Under the pieces are notes generated by a model that ran no database searches, was not told where the DNA came from, and saw only the letters and a program-made list of their open reading frames with translations. A stretch of 44,773 nucleotides of DNA from NCBI GenBank assembly GCA_023429825.1, contig JAEZDC010000057.1:1-44773 (forward strand). Reading direction: 5' to 3'. Shown one piece after another: positions 16,544 to 24,454 of this stretch. Source of the DNA: Bacteroidota bacterium. GTDB taxonomy: Bacteria; Bacteroidota; Bacteroidia; Chitinophagales; Chitinophagaceae. The position numbers and the translations under genes are program-made. Numbering within the stretch: the first letter of the stretch is position 1; every line of letters starts with the position of its first letter.

Positions 16544-16600
16544 TTTATGTAGCCAGCTTCAGTAATTCTATTAATCTTCGTTGCGTCGCACACTTGTACT
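16544..16600 (-). repeat. copy E of the dispersed intergenic repeat
   Basis: On the minus strand it reads AGTACAAG-T-GTGCGACGCAAC, then GAAG...TAGAATTACT, then GAAGCTGGCTACATAAA. The first 21 bases differ from the copy at 44150-44220 at one position. It ends about 10 bases before the hemL start and begins just after the hemB stop. Confidence 0.75.
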
Positions 16601-16615
16601 GCAACGCATGTTTCG

Positions 16616-17593
16616 TCATTGCGATAGTAACCGCACTGCATCCTTAGCAAAGTATGACGCGATCATATCAGCACCCGCTCTTTTCATTGAAGTAAGCGTT
16701 TCAATGATAGCTTTGCTTTCATCTATCCAGCCCATCTTTGCTGCAGCTTTTATCATTGCATATTCACCGCTAATATTGTAACAACTTACCGGAACATCAA
16801 CAGCATTCTTCACTTCATGGATAATATCTAAATAAGACAGTGCAGGCTTTACCATTACGATATCAGCGCCTTCTTCAACATCCATCACTGCTTCTTTTAC
16901 AGCTTCTATTCGATTACTGTAATCCATCTGGTATGTTTTCTTATCACCAAATCCCGGAGCAGAATCTAACGCATCTCTAAATGGTCCATAAAAACAAGAT
17001 GCATACTTTGCACTGTACGCCATGATTCCTGTTTTAGTGTAACCACTTTCTTCTAAAGCTTGTCTTATTGCAGCAATTCTTCCATCCATCATATCACTGG
17101 GAGCAACGAAATCAGCACCAGCTTCCGCATGGCTTACACTCATCTTAGCTAATACTTCCACAGTAGCATCATTAACGATCTCGCCATTCTCTACAATTCC
17201 ATCATGACCATAAGATGAAAATGGATCAAGCGCCACATCCGTCATGATCAACATTTCAGGCACTGCATCTTTGATAGCTCTGATACTTCTCTGCATCAAT
17301 CCGTCTGGATTCAATGCTTCTGTTCCTTTGTTGTCTTTTAATTCATCTTTTGATTTTACAAACAGCAATACACTCTTCAATCCCATACTCCACAAATCTT
17401 TTACTTCTTTCACAGTAAGATCAATTGATCGCCTGTAATAATTTGGCATTGAAGCAATCTCTGATTGTTCATTCTCTCCCTCAATAATGAACAGAGGAAC
17501 AATAAAATCATTGGGAGTAAGATTTGTTTCAGAAACCAGGCTTCTTATTGCAGGAGATTGTCTAAGTATTCTATTTCTTCTTTGTAAATACAT
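16616..17593 (-). CDS. hemB: delta-aminolevulinic acid dehydratase (porphobilinogen synthase)
   Basis: The 325-residue enzyme condenses two 5-aminolevulinates to porphobilinogen. The Schiff-base lysines lie in MAYSAKYASCFYGPFRDA and IVMVKPALSYLDI. The metal site reads DVALDPFSSYGHDGIV, which lacks the three cysteines of zinc-type enzymes (DxCxC...C) and resembles the magnesium-responsive group; so it is probably zinc-independent. It lies 86 bases after hemF, with an interleaved inverted repeat in that gap. Confidence 0.97.
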   Translation of the reverse strand: MYLQRRNRILRQSPAIRSLVSETNLTPNDFIVPLFIIEGENEQSEIASMPNYYRRSIDLTVKEVKDLWSMGLKSVLLFVKSKDELKDNKGTEALNPDGLMQRSIRAIKDAVPEMLIMTDVALDPFSSYGHDGIVENGEIVNDATVEVLAKMSVSHAEAGADFVAPSDMMDGRIAAIRQALEESGYTKTGIMAYSAKYASCFYGPFRDALDSAPGFGDKKTYQMDYSNRIEAVKEAVMDVEEGADIVMVKPALSYLDIIHEVKNAVDVPVSCYNISGEYAMIKAAAKMGWIDESKAIIETLTSMKRAGADMIASYFAKDAVRLLSQ

Positions 17594-17607
17594 AATTTAT
17601 ATTTTAA

Positions 17608-17661
17608 AACCACAAAGGCTTTAAATCAGAAGTCACAAAGACTTTGTGGTTCTTTGTGACT
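17608..17661. repeat. interleaved pair of inverted repeats between hemF and hemB
   Basis: AACCACAAAG (17608-17617) matches CTTTGTGGTT (17642-17651) and AGTCACAAAG (17631-17640) matches CTTTGTGACT (17652-17661), all perfect 10-base arms. The order is A-B-A'-B', so the two pairings cross; alternatively the middle arms pair directly (CACAAAG/CTTTGTG). Confidence 0.8.
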
Positions 17662-17679
17662 TTATGTCTTCGTGGTCAA

Positions 17680-18591
17680 CTACACCCATTCTCTCGGATG
17701 TAAACACGCCTGTAACAATTTATCTTCTTCGCTTCCTGCCCCTGGCTGATAATTGTATTCAAACCGTACAGTAGGAGGCAAGCTCATCAAAATACTTTCT
17801 ATCCTTCCGTTTGTTTTCAAACCAAATAAAGTCCCTCTATCATTCACAAGATTGAACTCAGTATATCGTCCTCTTCTTATTTCCTGCCAGTGCTTATGCC
17901 TTTCTTCAAAAGGTGTATTCTTTCTCTTCGCAACTATTGGAACATATGCAGGAATAAATGCGTCACCACAAGCCTCCCCAAAATCCATCCAGAAGTTCAC
18001 ATCTTTATTTTCATCGGGTCGTTGGTAATCATAAAAGATCCCGCCAATACCTCTCCGTTCTTCATTCCTGTGCCAGTTCACAAAGTAATTATCACAAACT
18101 TCTTTGAACTTAGGATAAAATGAAGCGTCAAAAGAGTCGCAAACGTTTTTGTATACCTGATGAAAATGCTTTGCATCTTCTTTAAATAAATAATATGGCG
18201 TGAGATCTGTGCCCCCGCCAAACCAACGATCGATCACTTCACCAGCTTCGTCATATAGCTCAAACATTCTATAATTACAATGCACAGTTGGTACAAAAGG
18301 ATTGTAAGGATGTATCACTAAACTCAACCCGCATGCAAACCATGAATGCCCGTTGATCTTAAGCTGGCTTTTCATCAGCTCTGTAACTTCTCCATATACA
18401 ACAGATGTATTCACTCCACCTTTTTCAAACACATTTCCGTTGCTGATCACTCTCGTCTTACCACCACCACCTTCAGCCCTTTCCCAAACATCCTCAAAGA
18501 ATTTTGCCTTGCCGTCAGCGTCTTCCAGGGCTTGGCAGATCCTGTTTTGCAGATCATGAACGTATGCTATCCAGTTCTCCTTTACATTCAT
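17680..18591 (-). CDS. hemF: oxygen-dependent coproporphyrinogen-III oxidase
   Basis: The 303-residue enzyme oxidatively decarboxylates coproporphyrinogen III to protoporphyrinogen IX using O2. Diagnostic blocks are FACGLSLVIHPYNPFVPTVH, DRWFGGGTDLTPYYLF, NEERRGIGGIFYDY and LPPTVRFEYNYQPGAGSEED. The start codon overlaps the hemE stop by four bases (ATGA), indicating translational coupling. Its presence, rather than the radical-SAM HemN, suggests the organism makes haem under oxygen; whether hemN also exists elsewhere cannot be seen. Confidence 0.97.
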   Translation of the reverse strand: MNVKENWIAYVHDLQNRICQALEDADGKAKFFEDVWERAEGGGGKTRVISNGNVFEKGGVNTSVVYGEVTELMKSQLKINGHSWFACGLSLVIHPYNPFVPTVHCNYRMFELYDEAGEVIDRWFGGGTDLTPYYLFKEDAKHFHQVYKNVCDSFDASFYPKFKEVCDNYFVNWHRNEERRGIGGIFYDYQRPDENKDVNFWMDFGEACGDAFIPAYVPIVAKRKNTPFEERHKHWQEIRRGRYTEFNLVNDRGTLFGLKTNGRIESILMSLPPTVRFEYNYQPGAGSEEDKLLQACLHPREWV

Positions 18592-19613
18592 CTATATTCT
18601 TTTACTGCTTCGACAAATGCCTTCGCATGATCAACAGGAACATTTGGCGTAATGCCATGACCTAAATTGGCAATATAATTTTGTGTACCAAAACCGTCGA
18701 TCATTTCCTTTACCCATTGTTTTATCAGTGGAATTGGAGCAAGAAGTTTGGCAGGATCGAAATTACCTTGTAACGTGATGTTGTTTCCTGTTAGCTCTCT
18801 CGCCAACTGCGGTGTAATACTCCAGTCAATTCCAATACCCGAAGCAGAGCTTTTGCTCAGATCATTTAAAGCGTACCAGCTTCCTTTTGGAAACAGAATA
18901 ACAGGTGCATCATCTTTCAACGCATCTGAAATTTGAAGGAGATATGGCTGCGCATAAATTTTAAAATCTGCGGGAGATAAACTTCCAGCCCAACTATCAA
19001 ACACCTGCACAGTATCTGCACCTGCTTTCACCTGCAGCTTCAAATATTTTATCGTAACATCAGTGATCTTCTGTAAAAGTTGATGGGTAAGCTGTGCCTG
19101 TGTATATGCAAATTGTTTTGCCTTATCCCAGGTCTTGCTTCCTTTTCCTTCCACCATATAACAAAGGATGGTCCATGGCGCTCCTGCAAAACCAATCAGA
19201 GGAACTCTGCCATTCAATTCTTTTTTGGTGAGCGATAAAGCATCGTACACATATTGCAAATTATTTTCCGCATCAATAGTGATAAGGTTATCTATATCCA
19301 CCTGCGACTGCATTGTTTTAGGCAATGAAGGCCCTTTACCTTCTTCCATCAATACCTCTACACCCATCGCTTGCGGGATAACCAGGATATCTGAAAAGAT
19401 GATCGCAGCATCTACACCAACCTGGTCAACTGGTTGTAATGTGATCTCCGTAGCAAGTTCGGGAGTTTGCACTCTTGTAAAGAAATCATACTTCTCTCTC
19501 AATTTAATATAATCAGGTAAATACCTGCCTGCTTGTCTCATCATCCAGACAGGAGGACGTTCAACTTTTTCTTTTCTCAGGGCTCTTAATAAGAGGTCAT
19601 TCTGTAAACTCAT
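18588..19613 (-). CDS. hemE: uroporphyrinogen decarboxylase
   Basis: The 341-residue enzyme removes four acetate carboxyls from uroporphyrinogen III. It shows PPVWMMRQAGRYLPDY, the family signature, then IIFSDILVIPQAMG, GFAGAPWTILCYMVEG and the C-terminal NLGHGITPNVPVDHAKAFVE. I chose the ATG at 19613 because it makes a four-base ATGA overlap with the hemD stop; a TTG three codons upstream is in frame but less likely. It also overlaps hemF by four bases at its other end. Confidence 0.96.
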   Translation of the reverse strand: MSLQNDLLLRALRKEKVERPPVWMMRQAGRYLPDYIKLREKYDFFTRVQTPELATEITLQPVDQVGVDAAIIFSDILVIPQAMGVEVLMEEGKGPSLPKTMQSQVDIDNLITIDAENNLQYVYDALSLTKKELNGRVPLIGFAGAPWTILCYMVEGKGSKTWDKAKQFAYTQAQLTHQLLQKITDVTIKYLKLQVKAGADTVQVFDSWAGSLSPADFKIYAQPYLLQISDALKDDAPVILFPKGSWYALNDLSKSSASGIGIDWSITPQLARELTGNNITLQGNFDPAKLLAPIPLIKQWVKEMIDGFGTQNYIANLGHGITPNVPVDHAKAFVEAVKEYR

Positions 19614-20335
19614 TCGTAACAATTAATATTCTCAAAATAAAACCGGGCTGCTGCTAAAACAGCATCCTGGTTTGGTGACTCACTTATGATCACCTTATTA
19701 TCTGTGAAATCTGCAATTGATTCGGCTGTGGTATTGCCAATCGCAAAGCAGACTGTTTTTCTTTCAATCTGGTTAACACTAAAAAAACTTTGTACCGCGC
19801 TAGGGCTGAAGAATAAAATTCCATCCAGATCTGTTTCGGCTACTTGCGGTACTTCATGAGTTTTGTACAAGACGATCTCATGAACCTTTACGCCGTTCTC
19901 CCGTAGAGAGTCGGGTAATTCGTCTCGCCTTTTATCGCCACAAAAAAATATTACCTCCGTTGTTTTATGGGCTGATATCTTCTTTGTTAGATCAGATGCA
20001 TATTGAGCTTCATCGACGATGATTCCGTCTATCTTTTCATTTGCTACTATTGCTTCTTTTGTTTTTCCGGATAGGCAAAATATCTTCCAATCGATAACAT
20101 AATATGTGTCTTCAACATGCATGTACTTGCTTAATATCTCAACTGCATGTTGACTGGTAATGACAATGTGGAGTACGCCTCTTTGCGCTAATCCGATAAT
20201 CTGTTCCGATATCTTTAAATCAACAACTGGCTCTATTGCTATGAATTCCTGTTCGATAATGTCTAACTGATTCATCTTCGCTTTTTCTAAAACCGAAGGA
20301 TGAAGTTTTTTTGTGCTTAAGATTTTAGGCTTCAT
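19610..20335 (-). CDS. hemD: uroporphyrinogen-III synthase
   Basis: The 241-residue protein has the loosely conserved two-lobed HemD fold: IVITSQHAVEILSKY in the first lobe and GILFFSPSAVQSFFSV followed by CFAIGNTTAESI in the second. The enzyme inverts ring D while cyclising hydroxymethylbilane. HemD sequences diverge strongly, so position between hemC (11-base overlap) and hemE (four-base overlap) adds much of the confidence. Confidence 0.9.
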   Translation of the reverse strand: MKPKILSTKKLHPSVLEKAKMNQLDIIEQEFIAIEPVVDLKISEQIIGLAQRGVLHIVITSQHAVEILSKYMHVEDTYYVIDWKIFCLSGKTKEAIVANEKIDGIIVDEAQYASDLTKKISAHKTTEVIFFCGDKRRDELPDSLRENGVKVHEIVLYKTHEVPQVAETDLDGILFFSPSAVQSFFSVNQIERKTVCFAIGNTTAESIADFTDNKVIISESPNQDAVLAAARFYFENINCYE

Positions 20336-21359
20336 CTGTGAGCCCCTTTTTTCTAATTGAATCTACAATTGCTTGTCCTCCATTCTCAAATAATACCTTT
20401 GCTGCGTCAATACCTAAAGAGGCAGCATCTTCTCTAGGAAGAGAAAGAGATACGTGTTGCTTTTGTTTTCCATCAGGACTAACAATGTTCCCCTGGAAAT
20501 AAACGTACTTATTTTTTACCTCAGCTAAAGCACTGATAGGAGTAGAGCATCCACCCATTAATGCGCTAAGAAAGTCTCTTTCAATTTTTGTAGCTAAAGC
20601 TGTTTTGCTGTGATTGAAAGGCTGGCACGATTCGAAAGCAAAATCATCATTATCCCTGCACACAATCATAATAGCACCTTGTGCAGGTGCGGGCAGCATC
20701 CAATCAAGGTCTACTGAATTTTCCGGCCGGAGACCAATCCTTTCTAATCCTGCTGCAGCAAAGATGGCTCCATGCCAGTTGCTTTCCTGTAACTTACGAA
20801 GACGTGTGTTAACGTTTCCTCTCAAATTTTGTATTTGGGTATCTGGAAAGGTATTCAACCACTGGGCTATCCTTCTAATAGAACTCGTTGCCACGATCAT
20901 GCTTTCAGGAGTTCCAGGTTTTTCAGGATGTTCTGCTAAGGGGAATTTCCACCTTATTTCTTTAGATCTTTTCCCGCCGGATGTAAAAATGATATGTTCG
21001 ACGATATATTTTGAATTTCGTTGACTAATGTTCGGGTGAAATACTAAAATATCTTTATGAGAAGCTCTTTCTAAAACCGCAGCCTGTTGTATTCCTTCTG
21101 CCAACTGCACCGGCACATCTTTCATCGAGTGGACTGCAATATCGATCCTGTTATTCAGTAACGCGGCGTCTAAGGCTTTTGTAAAAACTCCGGTTACTCC
21201 TAATGCGTATAAGGGAGTTACCGTATCAATATCTCCTTCACTTTTTATATACACAAGTTCAGAAGCAACACCTGCCTCTTTCAAAAGATTTTGCACGAGT
21301 GTAGCCTGCCACACAGCCAATTGGCTTTCTCTTGTTCCTATTCGTAAAACTTTTTGCAT
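20325..21359 (-). CDS. hemC: hydroxymethylbilane synthase (porphobilinogen deaminase)
   Basis: The enzyme links four porphobilinogens into hydroxymethylbilane. It starts KVLRIGTRESQLAVWQA, has AVHSMKDVPVQL and ATSSIRR, and carries the dipyrromethane cofactor cysteine in MGGCSTPISA. At 344 residues it is about 30 longer than usual: the loop between ERASHKDILVF (about 106) and IVATSSIRR (about 155) holds a basic insertion with SGGKRSKEIRWKF. The start shares one base with the hemA stop (TAATG). Confidence 0.96.
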   Translation of the reverse strand: MQKVLRIGTRESQLAVWQATLVQNLLKEAGVASELVYIKSEGDIDTVTPLYALGVTGVFTKALDAALLNNRIDIAVHSMKDVPVQLAEGIQQAAVLERASHKDILVFHPNISQRNSKYIVEHIIFTSGGKRSKEIRWKFPLAEHPEKPGTPESMIVATSSIRRIAQWLNTFPDTQIQNLRGNVNTRLRKLQESNWHGAIFAAAGLERIGLRPENSVDLDWMLPAPAQGAIMIVCRDNDDFAFESCQPFNHSKTALATKIERDFLSALMGGCSTPISALAEVKNKYVYFQGNIVSPDGKQKQHVSLSLPREDAASLGIDAAKVLFENGGQAIVDSIRKKGLTDEA

Positions 21360-22561
21360 TACGCAGTTCCTATGAAGTCGTTGATGGCTGCAATGTAGTG
21401 ACAGCCACGTTGATTTTGTGTTTTAATTTTACCGGCAGTTTCATTAAGTACCTGCTGGATCTTTACATCAACGGTCTTTGAGCAATAAGTAGAATTTACA
21501 TATAAGGGGTGCGTATAGATCTCTTTCAACTTAATCTTAAGATCTTTTAAAACGGATGTCTGTTTTCTAAGCTTACACCAATCAGCAAACTCATCCATCA
21601 ATTCTGCAATGATAGCTTTTGCCTTTGGAACCTCTTCAAGTCTTTTCTTCAGCGTCTCATCTCTCATCTTACTCAGCTCATCCACATTCACTAACTGAAC
21701 ATTTGAAAGCTGACGTGCCTCTTCCTCTACATTGTAAGGAATTGAAAGATCAATGATAAGTTTTGAACCTGCATCTTGCAAATGCTTTTTCAATATGATG
21801 GGTTCAGTGGCATTTGTAGTCGCAAGAATGATATCAGCTTTGGCTAACGAACTATCCAACTCATCTATTGAGGCAAAGTTCAGATCAAGTTCCTTTGCCA
21901 GTTGTTCAGCTTTTTCTGGTGAACGGTTTATTAGCGTAATATTCGTTGTATCTAAATAATCAACTAAGTTTTTGCAGGTGTTACGTCCGATCTTTCCTAC
22001 ACCCAATAATAAAATATTTTTATTCCTTATATCTAAAGCCGTATTTCGAATGTATTGAACAGCAGCAAAAGCGACAGACACAGTACCTCCGCTTAGTTGT
22101 GTATTATTCTTGATGAGTTTTGAAGACTGCAGAACGGAGTTGATCAGTCGCTCTGTAAAAGCACCTACAAGACCATGTTCTTTGGAGAATTTAACCGCTG
22201 TTTTCAATTGACCAACAATCTCGTAGTCACCCAAAATTTGAGAGTCCAATCCTGCCCCGACATTAAAGACATGTTCTATCGCGTCTTTTCCACTCTTTAT
22301 ATAAGCAGATTGAATGAAGGCATTGGCATCACCTGCAGTTTCAGTGCATAAAAGTTCAACTAATTGAGTGGCGGAGTGAGCAAAACCGTAGATCTCAGTA
22401 CGGTTACATGTAGAAAGAACAAAGAGTTCATTTAATCCGTACGAATGAGCTAAGGCCAGCAGAGATGCATATTGATCATTATTTATTGCATATTGGCCTC
22501 TGACTTCCGCCTCTGCTTTTTTATAATTTATTCCGGCAACAAAAAAACTATTCAAATCCAT
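21359..22561 (-). CDS. hemA: glutamyl-tRNA reductase
   Basis: The 400-residue protein is the NADPH-dependent C5-pathway entry enzyme that reduces glutamyl-tRNA to glutamate-1-semialdehyde. The catalytic cysteine is in LFVLSTCNRTEIYGFA near residue 52; QILGDYEIVGQLK and the NADPH-binding LLGVGKIGRNTCKNL are present, with a C-terminal helical dimerisation domain. It is the first gene of the leftward hem operon and has its own promoter in the 152-base divergent region shared with hemH. Confidence 0.96.
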   Translation of the reverse strand: MDLNSFFVAGINYKKAEAEVRGQYAINNDQYASLLALAHSYGLNELFVLSTCNRTEIYGFAHSATQLVELLCTETAGDANAFIQSAYIKSGKDAIEHVFNVGAGLDSQILGDYEIVGQLKTAVKFSKEHGLVGAFTERLINSVLQSSKLIKNNTQLSGGTVSVAFAAVQYIRNTALDIRNKNILLLGVGKIGRNTCKNLVDYLDTTNITLINRSPEKAEQLAKELDLNFASIDELDSSLAKADIILATTNATEPIILKKHLQDAGSKLIIDLSIPYNVEEEARQLSNVQLVNVDELSKMRDETLKKRLEEVPKAKAIIAELMDEFADWCKLRKQTSVLKDLKIKLKEIYTHPLYVNSTYCSKTVDVKIQQVLNETAGKIKTQNQRGCHYIAAINDFIGTA

Positions 22562-22587
22562 TCTTTCGTACGTTTCTATTTATTACG

Positions 22588-22615
22588 CAAAAATAACCTG
22601 AGTGGTTTTCTTCAA
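22588..22615 (-). promoter_or_regulatory. hemA operon promoter
   Basis: On the minus strand TTG at 22615-22613, a 17-base spacer and TATTTTTG at 22595-22588 fit the Bacteroidota TTG...TAnnTTTG pattern, giving a leader of about 20 bases. Confidence 0.65.
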
Positions 22616-22696
22616 CCTGATTAGCGTCATAAACACTGTCATTTATGTGTCATGTTTGACTGAATAGTTATAAAGCAGAACCCAATTGGTATTATT

Positions 22697-22704
22697 TACA
22701 TTTG
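22697..22704 (+). promoter_or_regulatory. possible hemH -7 element
   Basis: TACATTTG is an exact -7 box, but there is no -33 TTG at the right distance and only nine bases separate it from the hemH ATG, so the transcript would be nearly leaderless. Confidence 0.3.
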
Positions 22705-22713
22705 CATTTAATT

Positions 22714-23766
22714 ATGAATTCACATAAACATGCTATTGTATTAATGAATTTGGGTTCACCCGATTCAACGGAACTGAAAGACGTAAAGAAGTATCTCACA
22801 GAATTTTTGATGGATGAAAGAGTAATTGATAAATCATACCTGGCAAGAACATTATTAGTAAAGGGCCTAATTGTACCATTTAGATCACCAAAATCAGCAG
22901 AAGCATACAAATCGATCTGGACACCGGAAGGATCACCGCTTATCGTTTTGACAAAACAATTACAATCTGCAGTGCAGAAGCAATTGGACGTGCCTGTTGA
23001 AATTGCGATGCGGTATGGTAATCCTTCAGCCACATATGCATTGGATAAATTATATAAAGAGAATCCGCAACTTGAAGAGGTGATTCTATTTCCTTTGTAT
23101 CCTCATTATGCTATGAGTAGTTATGAAACAGCCGTGGAAGATGTTAAGGCTGTTCACGAGAAAAATCAATATCCTTTCAAGCTTGCTACTATCAAACCTT
23201 ATTATAATAATGATCTCTACATTGATGCCCTGGCAGAAAGCATTAAACCTTTTTTGCAACAGGAATTTGATAAGATACTTTTCAGTTATCACGGCGTACC
23301 TGTTCGTCATATTATAAAAGGAGATGTTACCGGATGCCACTGTTTGAAAGTGAATGATTGCTGCCATACCGCGTCCCCTGCACATAAATATTGTTATCGA
23401 CATCAAACAATCGTAACTACAGAAATGGTAGCAGCGAAACTGAATTTGCCCAAGCAAAAAATTGAACAAACATTTCAATCAAGGTTAGGCCGGGATCCAT
23501 GGCTGGAACCTTTTACTTCAGCAAGGCTTGAGCAACTTCCGAAAGAAGGTGTAAAGAAATTATTAGTTGCTTGTCCCGCTTTTGTAAGTGATTGCCTGGA
23601 AACACTGGAAGAAATTGCAGAAGAAGGTAAACACACTTTTTTACAAGCGGGCGGAGAATCATTCACTATGATACCTTGTTTGAATATTCATCCTGCATGG
23701 GTCTCTGCTGTAACAAAATGGGTGAAAGATTATATGAATGGCAGTAAAGAAATGGTACTCAATTAA
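22714..23766 (+). CDS. hemH: ferrochelatase with Cys-rich insertion
   Basis: The 350-residue enzyme inserts Fe2+ into the porphyrin. It shows VLMNLGSPDSTELKDVKKYL, PLYPHYAMSSYETA, the active-site His in FSYHGVPVRH, and TFQSRLGRDPWLEP. Between HGVPVRH and the normal EMVAAKLNL helix there is an extra segment of about 20 residues with C208, C210, C216, C217 and C227. Some bacterial ferrochelatases are known to hold a [2Fe-2S] cluster on internal cysteines, and this looks like one; the ligands are inferred. The ATG at 22714 is preferred over an upstream TTG. hemJ follows nine bases later. Confidence 0.96.
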   Translation: MNSHKHAIVLMNLGSPDSTELKDVKKYLTEFLMDERVIDKSYLARTLLVKGLIVPFRSPKSAEAYKSIWTPEGSPLIVLTKQLQSAVQKQLDVPVEIAMRYGNPSATYALDKLYKENPQLEEVILFPLYPHYAMSSYETAVEDVKAVHEKNQYPFKLATIKPYYNNDLYIDALAESIKPFLQQEFDKILFSYHGVPVRHIIKGDVTGCHCLKVNDCCHTASPAHKYCYRHQTIVTTEMVAAKLNLPKQKIEQTFQSRLGRDPWLEPFTSARLEQLPKEGVKKLLVACPAFVSDCLETLEEIAEEGKHTFLQAGGESFTMIPCLNIHPAWVSAVTKWVKDYMNGSKEMVLN

Positions 23767-23775
23767 ATTTGCTTA

Positions 23776-24333
23776 ATGGCTTATCAATACTTTAAAGCTT
23801 TGCATATCATTTTTGTGGTGACCTGGTTTGCAGGTATGTTTTATATGCCGCGGCTTTTTATTTATAATACCGAAGCTAATGATAAGCCTGAGCCGGTAAG
23901 ACAGGCATTGAACGAACAATTCACTATTATGATGAAAAGACTTTGGTTCGGCATCACCTGGCCATCAGCAATCATCACGCTTATATTTGGATTGATCGTT
24001 TTATTTAAAGGTGGGTGGAATAATCTTTTGTTTGATGAGGCCGGAAAATGGCTGCTGGTAAAGTTGGTATTCGTTTTTTTTCTGTACATATATCATCTGA
24101 GTCTTCATTTTATCTATAAGCAACAGATGAAAGGAATATTTGCTTATTCGTCTTCAAAACTCAGAATATGGAATGAAGTGGCCACCATCTTCCTCGTTTC
24201 CATTGTAATTCTCGCAACAGTAAAACAAAGCATGAGCTGGTTGTGGGGATTGATTGGCCTCATCCTCTTCATCATTTTATTAATGAGCGCCATCAAGGTC
24301 TATAAACTCATCCGCGAAAAAAAGTCGCTGTGA
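23776..24333 (+). CDS. hemJ: HemJ-type protoporphyrinogen IX oxidase
   Basis: This 185-residue protein has four or five membrane helices and the HemJ pattern: the conserved His of FKALHIIFVVTWFAGMFYMPRLFIYN near residue 10, KWLLVKLVFVFFLYIYH with conserved Lys, and LRIWNEVATIFLVSIVILA. HemJ oxidises protoporphyrinogen IX to protoporphyrin IX in the membrane in organisms lacking HemG and HemY. Position nine bases after hemH, and the absence of hemG or hemY from an otherwise complete haem locus, supports this strongly. Confidence 0.92.
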   Translation: MAYQYFKALHIIFVVTWFAGMFYMPRLFIYNTEANDKPEPVRQALNEQFTIMMKRLWFGITWPSAIITLIFGLIVLFKGGWNNLLFDEAGKWLLVKLVFVFFLYIYHLSLHFIYKQQMKGIFAYSSSKLRIWNEVATIFLVSIVILATVKQSMSWLWGLIGLILFIILLMSAIKVYKLIREKKSL

Positions 24334-24454
24334 AATAATTCCACATTTCTATTGATCTCCACTTACATGAAAGTTGAATGTCTTGAAAAACAGACTGGCT
24401 TGGAAATTGACTAATCAGCATAATCAGAGAGAAAAATAGTCGATAGACGAACTT

